From Lachnospiraceae bacterium (GTDB lineage: Bacteria > Bacillota > Clostridia > Lachnospirales > Lachnospiraceae): a stretch of 5,222 nt of DNA. The stretch is taken from NCBI GenBank assembly GCA_900771955.1, contig CAAGPW010000079.1:1-5222 (forward strand), read 5' to 3'. The position numbers and the translations under genes were made by a program. This document shows positions 1 through 3,960 of the stretch, one piece after another. The notes under the pieces were generated by a model that was not told the DNA's origin, ran no database searches, and was given only the letters and a program-made list of their open reading frames with translations. How positions within the stretch are numbered: position 1 is the stretch's first letter; each line of letters begins with the position of its first letter.

Positions 1-2
1 AT

Positions 3-80
3 CTCATCGAGCCGGAACTTTACCGCCGGTTCTCAAAAGACCATATCTTTCCACCAGGTATGTTCGAAAAATTGGTGTAA
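3..80 (+). CDS. C-terminal tail of an upstream gene (partial, product unknown)
   Basis: This frame is open from the left edge to a TAA at 78-80 and gives about 25 residues ending in PPGMFEKLV. The composition (EPELYRRFSKDH, then FPPGMF) and codon choice look like real protein, unlike the two other frames, which give Cys/Arg-rich or rare-codon text. Too little is present to recognise a family. Its stop codon lies inside the palindrome at 72-88. An overlapping reading in frame 2, open to about 123, is the main alternative. Confidence 0.4.
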   Translation, partial: LIEPELYRRFSKDHIFPPGMFEKLV

Positions 81-88
81 AACACCAG
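72..88. promoter_or_regulatory. Palindromic candidate operator, copy 1
   Basis: TGGTGT (73-78), an AAA spacer and ACACCA (82-87) form a perfect 6-bp inverted repeat. It lies just upstream of the -35 area of the XRE gene promoter. The block TTGGTGTAAAACACCA matches 14 of 16 bases of 788-803, which is in front of the gene at 861. A short palindrome repeated at two promoters next to an XRE gene fits an operator bound by a dimeric repressor; the binding itself is inferred. Confidence 0.5.
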
Positions 89-96
89 AAATGGCC

Positions 97-125
97 TACA
101 TATATGCCGCTCTGCAGGTTATAAT
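97..125 (+). promoter_or_regulatory. Promoter of the XRE regulator operon
   Basis: A perfect -10 TATAAT lies at 120-125. The best -35 at 17-bp spacing is the poor match TACATA (97-102), so the promoter may be moderate or depend on an activator. A second AT-rich hexamer, TATAAA, lies at 130-135. The candidate operator at 72-88 lies immediately upstream. Confidence 0.5.
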
Positions 126-161
126 GTCTATAAAAGGAGATAATACCAGCGGTGATGGTGG

Positions 162-371
162 TTGCAGATATACTTGTATGAAATTCGAACACAACAGCAT
201 TTGTCCGCTAGGCAGCTAGCGGCAAAATCTGGTGTCAGCAAAACGCATATCATCAATATTGAAAACAAAGGGACCGTCCCGACGCTTTCCTGTTTATGTA
301 AGCTGGCGGACGCTTTGAACGTAGATGTCAAGGACCTGTTCTCCCATAAAAAGGGAGACCCGATATATTAA
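162..371 (+). CDS. Small XRE-family (Cro/CI-type) transcriptional regulator
   Basis: This 69-residue protein is essentially one helix-turn-helix domain: an opening helix (IYLYEIRTQQHLS), the HTH at about residues 16-38 (ARQLAAKSGVSKTHIINIEN), then the typical PTLSCLCKLADALNVDVKDLF tail. It would bind DNA, probably as a dimer, in the cytoplasm. No effector or protease domain is present. The start is TTG at 162, because an in-frame TGA lies at 153-155 and no ATG is available. GGTGAT at 151-156 is a usable Shine-Dalgarno; the better AAAGGAG at 133-139 is too far upstream. The TAA stop (369-371) overlaps the ribosome site of the next gene, so the two are probably translated from one transcript. 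Family assignment is firm. A role as phage-type regulator of itself and of the 861 promoter is inferred from the repeated palindrome. Confidence 0.9.
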   Translation: MQIYLYEIRTQQHLSARQLAAKSGVSKTHIINIENKGTVPTLSCLCKLADALNVDVKDLFSHKKGDPIY

Positions 372-387
372 AGGAGTGAGTCCCATT
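370..387 (+). promoter_or_regulatory. Ribosome site that places the next gene's start at an ATT codon
   Basis: AAAGGAG (370-376) overlaps the XRE stop codon. At normal distance (8 nt) the only in-frame start-like codon is ATT at 385. The layout AAGGAGTGAGTCCC-ATT closely parallels AAGGAGTGATCCA-ATG, which starts the gene at 3961. GTG at 376 overlaps the Shine-Dalgarno itself and cannot be used. Confidence 0.5.
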
Positions 388-669
388 ATCGCTATTCCTA
401 GTTGGCTGATCCTGCTCTTTGGTCTTTCTGTGAATTTGGCAGAAGGGGCTGGGTGCTACTTCGCGTTGCTCCTGGCCCATCGCTGCGTTACATATGCCGC
501 TGCTCATGGTGGCGCTTCGTGTTTTCTCTACCTCGCTGCTTTATGGTTCGTCGGGGTGGCGATCGCTGTCGCTCTTGACTGCTTTGAGGCCTTCAACAAT
601 TTCCTCGATGTCGCCTTCGGGCCGATGCCGCAGGATTATCTCGACGACAATGACGAACCGGAAAATTAA
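385..669 (+). CDS. Small acidic membrane protein (unknown function)
   Basis: From ATT 385 this gives 94 residues. Hydrophobic stretches lie at about residues 2-19, 21-31 and 46-65, consistent with two or three membrane segments. A C-terminal acidic tail follows (PQDYLDDNDEPEN). There are about ten acidic residues and one arginine. Its order directly after the XRE gene, with the ribosome site overlapping the XRE stop, suggests a two-gene operon. The only upstream ATG (325) lies deep inside the XRE gene, lacks a ribosome site and would add a polar, basic stretch before the first membrane segment, so it is unlikely. I do not recognise the family. A membrane exclusion protein, small toxin or holin-like protein are possible guesses, but nothing in the sequence decides between them. 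Confidence 0.6.
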   Translation: MIAIPSWLILLFGLSVNLAEGAGCYFALLLAHRCVTYAAAHGGASCFLYLAALWFVGVAIAVALDCFEAFNNFLDVAFGPMPQDYLDDNDEPEN

Positions 670-740
670 AAGCAAAAAAAGCGGAAAACCTGCAAACCGT
701 TGATATCACTGGGATCGCGGGCTTCTCGCTGACCTACCTA

Positions 741-752
741 CCGCACATGCGG
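741..752. repeat. Short GC-rich inverted repeat
   Basis: CCGCA-CA-TGCGG is a 5-bp perfect inverted repeat with a 2-base centre, located just upstream of the larger hairpin at 755-788. It lies in the 191-bp gap (670-860) between the membrane protein and the coiled-coil protein. A two-base loop is too tight for a stable RNA hairpin, so a DNA-level site or chance is more likely. Confidence 0.3.
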
Positions 753-754
753 GT

Positions 755-790
755 AACTCAAACCCAGTAAATTCAACGGGTCTGAGTTTT
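755..790 (+). terminator. Terminator-like hairpin in the 670-860 gap
   Basis: AACTCAAACCC (755-765) pairs with GGGTCTGAGTT (778-788) over 11 positions with a single A-C mismatch. The loop is 12 bases, and TTTT ends at 790. The stem is good, but the T-run is only four bases before GCG, so termination may be weak or conditional. It is well placed to end the XRE/membrane-protein transcript before the next promoter. The rest of the 670-860 gap holds the palindrome copy at 788-803 and promoter elements; no gene is seen. Confidence 0.45.
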
Positions 791-803
791 GCGTAAAACA
801 CCA
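788..803. promoter_or_regulatory. Candidate operator, copy 2
   Basis: TTTGCGTAAAACACCA matches TTGGTGTAAAACACCA (72-87) at 14 of 16 positions, including the 11-base core GTAAAACACCA. The left half-site is degraded compared with copy 1. It abuts the -35 area of the promoter for the 861 gene and overlaps the end of the terminator-like stem, a suitable position for repression. Confidence 0.45.
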
Positions 804-804
804 A

Positions 805-834
805 TTTTCCCATTTAGGGGAACAAACGTATAAA
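805..834 (+). promoter_or_regulatory. Candidate promoter of the 861 gene
   Basis: TATAAA (829-834) is a fair -10. The best -35 at 18-bp spacing is the weak TTTTCC (805-810). The gene's start codon is 26 bases further on. The weak -35 makes this tentative; the AT-rich TAAAAT at 837-842 is an alternative -10. Confidence 0.35.
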
Positions 835-860
835 AGTAAAATATTGGGAGGTTTACTTTC

Positions 861-1091
861 GTGAATCATGAACGAAGAGCTGTTCTGCGGGATGTGCAGG
901 AGCAGCTCGTAGACGCTTCCGGCAAACTCTCAAACGCTTATCTCGATGAGATCTCCAGCTATCAGGCGCTGCCGGAAGGATTGAAAGCGACCGCCAATGG
1001 CACATCTATGGAAAACGCCATAGAGTGTATGAGCGACGCCATTGTTTCCATCTTTGACGCCACCAAAAAAATCAACGAAATTGTGGAGTAA
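861..1091 (+). CDS. Small coiled-coil phage-type protein (unknown function)
   Basis: This 76-residue protein starts at GTG 861, with GGGAGG (846-851) nine bases upstream. It is almost entirely helical by composition. An N-terminal amphipathic helix (RRAVLRDVQEQLVDASGKL) is followed by a turn with LPEGLKATANGTSME and a second helix (ENAIECMSDAIVSIFDATKKINEIV). The plan (basic N-terminus, helix, LPE.L linker, helix of ..A...M.DAI.SI.DA type) resembles small helical-hairpin proteins common in phages and plasmids of Bacillota, whose function is generally unknown. It has its own promoter region with the repeated palindrome, so the upstream XRE regulator may control it. No binding or catalytic motif is visible. 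Confidence 0.8.
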   Translation: MNHERRAVLRDVQEQLVDASGKLSNAYLDEISSYQALPEGLKATANGTSMENAIECMSDAIVSIFDATKKINEIVE

Positions 1092-1121
1092 TTTTTGGAA
1101 GGCAAAGGTTTCTTTTGATGC

Positions 1122-1150
1122 TTGCTTTTCTCCTCGAATTCTGCTAGAAT
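1122..1150 (+). promoter_or_regulatory. Extended -10 promoter before the acidic protein gene
   Basis: TTGCTT (1122-1127), a 17-bp spacer and TAGAAT (1145-1150), with the extended-10 TG at 1142-1143 (TGCTAGAAT). The predicted transcript starts near 1157 and reaches the gene at 1205 after about 50 bases. This accounts for the 113-bp gap between 1091 and 1205. Confidence 0.6.
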
Positions 1151-1204
1151 TTTTCACGCAACAATCAAACATTTGTTCGATAATGGAGCGGAGGTGGCGA
1201 TTCA

Positions 1205-1483
1205 GTGGTATTAGAGAGTGGTATCAAGATCGATTTGCTGAGTGTAGGAGAGTTAGGTGAGGGAGCGCTTCATATCGCCTCCGCTCCGGTGTTAGACCTT
1301 CTGTCTGACGTCGTAGAGTGGGAGGTCCAGGAAGCGATCGCCTTCATCAACACATATGATCAGACCCCATGTCTGGTCGCTTTGGCGATCTCAGAGGAGG
1401 ATGATTCTGTTACATATTGTGAGACGATTCCCACGTCTTTCTCTCCTTTGGAAGTTCAAATTCTTCATGACGTTACTATTTGA
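1205..1483 (+). CDS. Highly acidic small protein (unknown function)
   Basis: This 92-residue protein starts at GTG 1205. GGAGG (1190-1194) lies ten bases upstream, and no other in-frame start fits. It has 17 Asp/Glu against one Lys and no Arg, so a net charge near -16, yet it contains several beta/alpha-like hydrophobic stretches (VLDLLSDVVEWEVQEAIAFI, CLVALAIS, LEVQIL), which suggests a folded domain rather than a disordered tail. A short acidic EEDD turn lies at residues 64-67. I do not recognise a family. Such charge is typical of DNA mimics and of some antitoxins or anti-repressors, which would fit its place just before a DNA-binding repressor gene, but this is inference. Its stop codon overlaps the -35 of the next promoter. 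Confidence 0.75.
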   Translation: MVLESGIKIDLLSVGELGEGALHIASAPVLDLLSDVVEWEVQEAIAFINTYDQTPCLVALAISEEDDSVTYCETIPTSFSPLEVQILHDVTI

Positions 1484-1509
1484 CATTGTTACTTGAATTG
1501 TGGTATATA
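1480..1509 (+). promoter_or_regulatory. Strong promoter of the MrpR-like gene
   Basis: The consensus -35 TTGACA (1480-1485), an 18-bp spacer and TATATA (1504-1509), with the extended-10 TG at 1501-1502. It is the best promoter in the window and overlaps the stop codon of the acidic protein gene. The leader after it contains two GATATC palindromes (1514-1519 and 1541-1546). The second overlaps the gene's ribosome site. Confidence 0.7.
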
Positions 1510-1546
1510 TTAAGATATCTTCGAATCTGAATTTGTGGGTGATATC

Positions 1547-2476
1547 ATGTACTACAATAACGATGTCAAAGAGCGTTTTTTACACGAATTGGAAGCCTGC
1601 GATACTTCTGTCTATACCATAAAAGCATTACGAACTATGTTCAAGCAGGGGGCTTCCAGCGAACGAAGACTTCACAAGGACCTTGCAGAGATGACCATCG
1701 AAGAGTTCTCGGATGCTTGCCTCAAAGACATGACGAAGAGGCAAAGCCGGAAGAACTGTTTAGGGAAACGGAATCAGTACGCAAAATGGTGCGTTGAGCA
1801 ATCTGTTTTTGAAAAAGTTACGCCATACTACGCCCCCGATCAATTGCCAGGCTTTGATGATGACGCACGCCAAACTTTGTACGGATCATTTGATGAGCTG
1901 AAAAAAGATATCATGCGGGCGTTTCCAGAACCAAATCGCAGTTATACCCCTTCGTTGCTGTGCCTTGCGTGGCTTGGTGTCCCACAGCAAACGGCGTCGA
2001 CCTTGCTTTCTTCGGATGTAGATTTGGAGAACGGTCGTATTTACAATGAGCTTTATTACCCTATGACAACGTTCATCCCGATTTCCGTGATGCGTTTTAT
2101 GCGGAAATGCAAGTACATCGGGGAGCGAACACCTGACCCTGCCGATGACACCTATGACATTACAGGCCATGATTACTTCGTGTTTGGTCATGATACCTGC
2201 AAGGATAAAAATCATATCGCTCGGAGAGAAGTGGCAAACGCTAATGTCCGCCTAGAAAAAATGGGCCGGCAACCTAAGCTTCTTTATGCTGGCGTGCGAG
2301 AGTCGGGCGCCATGGCTCGGATCTATGAACTTGAGAAGGCCGGTGTTGATGTTACTAGCACAGCTTCCTTGGAGTTGGTACGGCAAGCGTATCAGATCGT
2401 GAACAAATTCGACTTCAGCAATGTGCGCCGTGACTATCGGCAGTGGAAACGCAGCTTCCATCCAGATGATGAATAA
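1547..2476 (+). CDS. Tyrosine-recombinase-fold repressor, MrpR/YopR-like (catalytically degenerate)
   Basis: This 309-residue protein has the two-domain plan of phage integrases: an N-terminal helical core-binding part (about 1-95) and a C-terminal part (about 110-309). An integrase-like box I region is visible (LLCLAWLGVPQQTASTLL, then SSDVDLENGRIYN, about 137-167), and a box II-like region (GVRESGAMARIYELEKAGVD, about 249-268). The catalytic set appears lost. The box I Arg position holds Pro or Gly, only Arg251 of the H-x-x-R motif remains (Ala replaces His), and no clear nucleophile Tyr box follows. This matches MrpR (YopR), the SPbeta lytic-cycle repressor that uses a recombinase fold to bind DNA without recombining it. 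ATG 1547 is chosen because GGGTGAT (1537-1543) then serves as ribosome site; GTG 1535 would add four residues. The family call is from memory of sequence style. A decayed integrase is the alternative. Confidence 0.7.
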   Translation: MYYNNDVKERFLHELEACDTSVYTIKALRTMFKQGASSERRLHKDLAEMTIEEFSDACLKDMTKRQSRKNCLGKRNQYAKWCVEQSVFEKVTPYYAPDQLPGFDDDARQTLYGSFDELKKDIMRAFPEPNRSYTPSLLCLAWLGVPQQTASTLLSSDVDLENGRIYNELYYPMTTFIPISVMRFMRKCKYIGERTPDPADDTYDITGHDYFVFGHDTCKDKNHIARREVANANVRLEKMGRQPKLLYAGVRESGAMARIYELEKAGVDVTSTASLELVRQAYQIVNKFDFSNVRRDYRQWKRSFHPDDE

Positions 2477-2486
2477 CAGATAATCT

Positions 2487-2510
2487 TACCGCTCGCACGC
2501 CGCAGCGGTA
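2487..2510. repeat. Inverted repeat upstream of the mazF-like gene
   Basis: TACCGCT (2487-2493) and AGCGGTA (2504-2510) are perfect 7-bp arms around a 10-base GC-rich loop, in the 62 bases between the MrpR-like gene and the toxin gene. The following sequence (TTGTGTG) is not a T-run, so it is not a standard terminator. It covers the place where a -35 element would pair with the TATAAT at 2528, so it may be an operator or an RNA hairpin that affects toxin translation. Confidence 0.4.
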
Positions 2511-2527
2511 TTGTGTGAGAGGAGACT

Positions 2528-2533
2528 TATAAT
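2528..2533 (+). promoter_or_regulatory. Perfect -10 hexamer just before the mazF-like start codon
   Basis: TATAAT lies between the ribosome site (AGAGGAG, 2518-2524) and ATG 2539. No TTGACA-like -35 is found at 16-18 bp; that position holds the inverted repeat arm AGCGGTA. If used, transcription would begin at about 2539-2541, giving a leaderless or nearly leaderless toxin mRNA. A chance match in AT-rich sequence is quite possible. Confidence 0.3.
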
Positions 2534-2538
2534 TTTTG

Positions 2539-2949
2539 ATGAGCAACCACCCGCGTTTTAGTGAGATCATGTTTGCGGATCTGCCAGTTGACGGCAGTGT
2601 CCAGGGCGGTCTTCGCCCTGTTCTTATTGTACAGAATGATGTTGGCAACCAGTACAGTTCGACCGTGGAAGTCATTCCGCTGACCTCCCGGACCAATAAG
2701 GCCAAGCATATGCCGACGCACGTTCCGGTTCGTCCTGACGCCCGTAACGGTCTGCGGAAGGAATCGGTCGTGCTGGCTGAAAACGTCGTCACAATTCCGA
2801 AGACCAGATTGCGGGAACACATCGGATTTGCCAGCAGATCTCTCATGGCGCAGGTAGGGCAAGCTCGTTATATTCAATCTCCGCTGCCAATTGGGGCATG
2901 GGGTCAGCCTCGGCTGAGAGATCGGCTGGTTTCTTCATTGGCCCGTTAA
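2539..2949 (+). CDS. MazF/PemK-family endoribonuclease toxin, no antitoxin adjacent
   Basis: This 136-residue protein has the family's typical sequence: an N-terminal SEIMFADLPVDGS strand, QGGLRPVLIVQND at about 22-34, VEVIPLTSRTNKAKHMPTHV at about 43-62, then SVVLAENVVTIPKTRL and a C-terminal helix. The key Arg (R26 in GGLRP) and Thr (T49 in PLTS), which match the catalytic Arg and Thr of Bacillus MazF, are both kept, so it should be active as a sequence-specific mRNA-cleaving enzyme. The family is usually 110-120 residues; about 20 extra residues (SPLPIGAWGQPRLRDRLVSSLAR) extend the C-terminus. No MazE-like gene lies next to it: upstream is the MrpR-like gene, downstream a membrane protein. 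AGAGGAG (2518-2524) is 14 nt from ATG 2539 and 11 nt from an in-frame TTG at 2536, so the start may be three bases earlier. Confidence 0.88.
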   Translation: MSNHPRFSEIMFADLPVDGSVQGGLRPVLIVQNDVGNQYSSTVEVIPLTSRTNKAKHMPTHVPVRPDARNGLRKESVVLAENVVTIPKTRLREHIGFASRSLMAQVGQARYIQSPLPIGAWGQPRLRDRLVSSLAR

Positions 2950-2969
2950 ATGTCCGAAAGATGGGACAT
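2950..2969. repeat. Inverted repeat after the mazF-like gene
   Basis: ATGTCC (2950-2955) and GGACAT (2964-2969) form 6-bp arms with an 8-base loop. The repeat sits immediately after the toxin's TAA stop and 35 bases before the next ATG. There is no T-run, so it is not a standard terminator. An extended -10-like TGGTACTCT (2976-2984) lies just downstream without a -35, so a regulatory site for the next gene is possible but weakly supported. Confidence 0.3.
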
Positions 2970-3004
2970 ATCCTGTGGTACTCTATGAGAGGAGGTGAGA
3001 CCCG

Positions 3005-3799
3005 ATGCTGTTTTTTATCGCCCTTGTAATTTTCATCCTGTACTGCCTGAACGACAGCAACAAACTGTATGCTCGGCGCCGGAACTATCATGCGGAACAT
3101 CCCCCTCGCTGGAAGCAGGAGGAGTACATGCTCTGCTGTGAGGCGTTTCACGACAATATTGTAGCTAATGATCCACAGACTGTCGAAGAGATGGTCGATC
3201 AAATGCGGGATGCTTTGATCGATGGCCGACGGGCTTTGCTTCACAAAGGCTTTTTACCGTTATCGTGCGATCATTTGACTCCGGCGAGCGATCAAGAACG
3301 CCGCCAGATGGAACATGATCTGTCTTTCCCTAATTGGGATGTCATTTTACCGCTTTGTTGGCCGCCTTCTATCGATCGCATCAAAGATCTCACCGCCAAC
3401 GGTGAGAAACTCGATTTCTCCATTTATCTTGCAAAGCCTTTGGGAATCCGTTTCAAACGCAAATATGATAAGAACTTCCTGGGAGGACGTATGGTCGATG
3501 ATGACGATGATATCGAGCGTCACTGGGCTATTTTCAAAGCGGGTTACTTCCAGCAGATCGTGGATGCCGAGGATCAGTACCAAGAAGAGCTGCAAAACGG
3601 CACATGGTCTCTCAATTATGATGAACTGATCGATCAGGCTACCAAAGCTATGAACCATGACCGCAGGGAGATCAACCGTAGGGAAAAGATTCGAGAGCGG
3701 CTATCACCCTACGAAAGAGACGAGTATACACAGCTTGCGTATGACGATTTTGAAGGGCGGCTGCGGTATCTGCAAAGTAAAGAAGGGAAGTATGGCTGA
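3005..3799 (+). CDS. N-terminally membrane-anchored protein of unknown function
   Basis: This 264-residue protein starts at ATG 3005, with an excellent GGAGGTGA (2991-2998) upstream. Residues 2-15 (LFFIALVIFILYCL) are one membrane helix without a signal peptidase site. It is followed by a basic stretch (KLYARRRNYHAEHPPRWK), so by the positive-inside rule the N-terminus should be outside and the large domain in the cytoplasm. The soluble part is polar and rich in Asp, Glu, Arg and Tyr. It includes an Asp run (DDDDD, 165-169) and a highly charged helical C-terminus (about 205-264, ELIDQATKAMNHDRREINRR and after). I recognise no catalytic motif or family. It is followed by a strong terminator, so it ends its transcription unit. 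The gene holds an unusual number of GATC sites, 13 by eye. Position after the toxin gene suggests phage accessory function, nothing more specific. Confidence 0.8.
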   Translation: MLFFIALVIFILYCLNDSNKLYARRRNYHAEHPPRWKQEEYMLCCEAFHDNIVANDPQTVEEMVDQMRDALIDGRRALLHKGFLPLSCDHLTPASDQERRQMEHDLSFPNWDVILPLCWPPSIDRIKDLTANGEKLDFSIYLAKPLGIRFKRKYDKNFLGGRMVDDDDDIERHWAIFKAGYFQQIVDAEDQYQEELQNGTWSLNYDELIDQATKAMNHDRREINRREKIRERLSPYERDEYTQLAYDDFEGRLRYLQSKEGKYG

Positions 3800-3817
3800 C
3801 TTCCAAAGATGTTTCAG

Positions 3818-3850
3818 AAAGGACTGCTTCGGCAGTCCTTTTCCTTTTTT
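3818..3850 (+). terminator. Strong intrinsic terminator with UUCG loop
   Basis: GGACTGC (3821-3827), a TTCG tetraloop and GCAGTCC (3832-3838) form a perfect 7-bp stem, extendable by AAA/TTT to ten pairs. The stem is followed by TTTTCCTTTTTT to 3850. It lies 20 bases after the stop of the membrane-anchored protein and ends only two bases before the tRNA. Confidence 0.93.
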
Positions 3851-3852
3851 AT

Positions 3853-3928
3853 GCTGGTGTAGCTCAGTTGGCAGAGCGGCTGTTTTGTAAGCAGCGGGTC
3901 GGGGGTTCGAGGCCGTCCACCAGCTCCA
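3853..3928 (+). tRNA. tRNA-Thr (anticodon UGU)
   Basis: The 76-base cloverleaf is complete. The acceptor GCTGGTG (3853-3859) pairs perfectly with CACCAGC (3918-3924), with discriminator T and an encoded CCA (3926-3928). The D-stem is GCTC/GAGC. The anticodon stem GCTGT/GCAGC has one G-U pair, and the loop TTTGTAA has anticodon TGT (3886-3888), reading ACA and other ACN codons. The variable loop is five bases. The T-stem GGGGG/CCGTC contains a G-G opposition and a G-U pair, and the T-loop is TTCGAGG. Threonine identity follows from the anticodon and the family-typical acceptor GCTGGTG. The tRNA begins two bases after the terminator T-run and ends 32 bases before the next ATG, so no promoter can sit between it and the terminator. 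It may be element-borne. Confidence 0.93.
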
Positions 3929-3960
3929 CAAGATCCCCAAAAATTTTAAGGAGTGATCCA

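Noticed and set aside
7..36. Imperfect GAGCCGG/CCGGTTCTC stem at the left edge
   Set aside because: The stem needs a two-base bulge, lies inside the probable coding tail and has no T-run on either strand.
152..181. A short GTG/ATG reading (MVVADILV) overlapping the XRE start
   Set aside because: Eight or ten codons is too short to support, and the spacing from AAAGGAG is long. It could be a leader ORF, but nothing shows it.
4..192. Minus-strand open frame at the left end
   Set aside because: It runs antisense across the XRE promoter and start, has a poor protein-like composition and lacks a ribosome site.
97..500. Similar strings TACATATATGCCGCT (97-111) and TACATATGCCGCT (488-500)
   Set aside because: They are short, differ by a TA insertion, and one lies inside a gene with no matching function; this is probably coincidence.
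494..703. Overlapping + strand frame rich in Ser and Arg
   Set aside because: Composition (SSMSPSGRCRR, KSKKSGK) is typical of an out-of-frame reading of the membrane protein gene, and it has no ribosome site.
1118..1147. A 9-codon ORF (MLAFLLEFC) with an AAAGG site upstream, tempting as a signal peptide gene of arbitrium type
   Set aside because: It overlaps the spacer and -10 of the promoter at 1122-1150, so it would need a separate upstream transcript. It has no secretion signal and no receptor gene nearby. Chance is the simplest explanation.
3906..3928. tRNA 3' end as an integration (att) site
   Set aside because: No second copy of the tRNA 3' end is seen in the window and no active integrase is present; the recombinase-like protein looks catalytically dead.
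3868..3960. N-terminal extension of the helicase-like protein into the tRNA
   Set aside because: The frame is open by chance through the tRNA. The ribosome site and the P-loop position clearly support ATG 3961.
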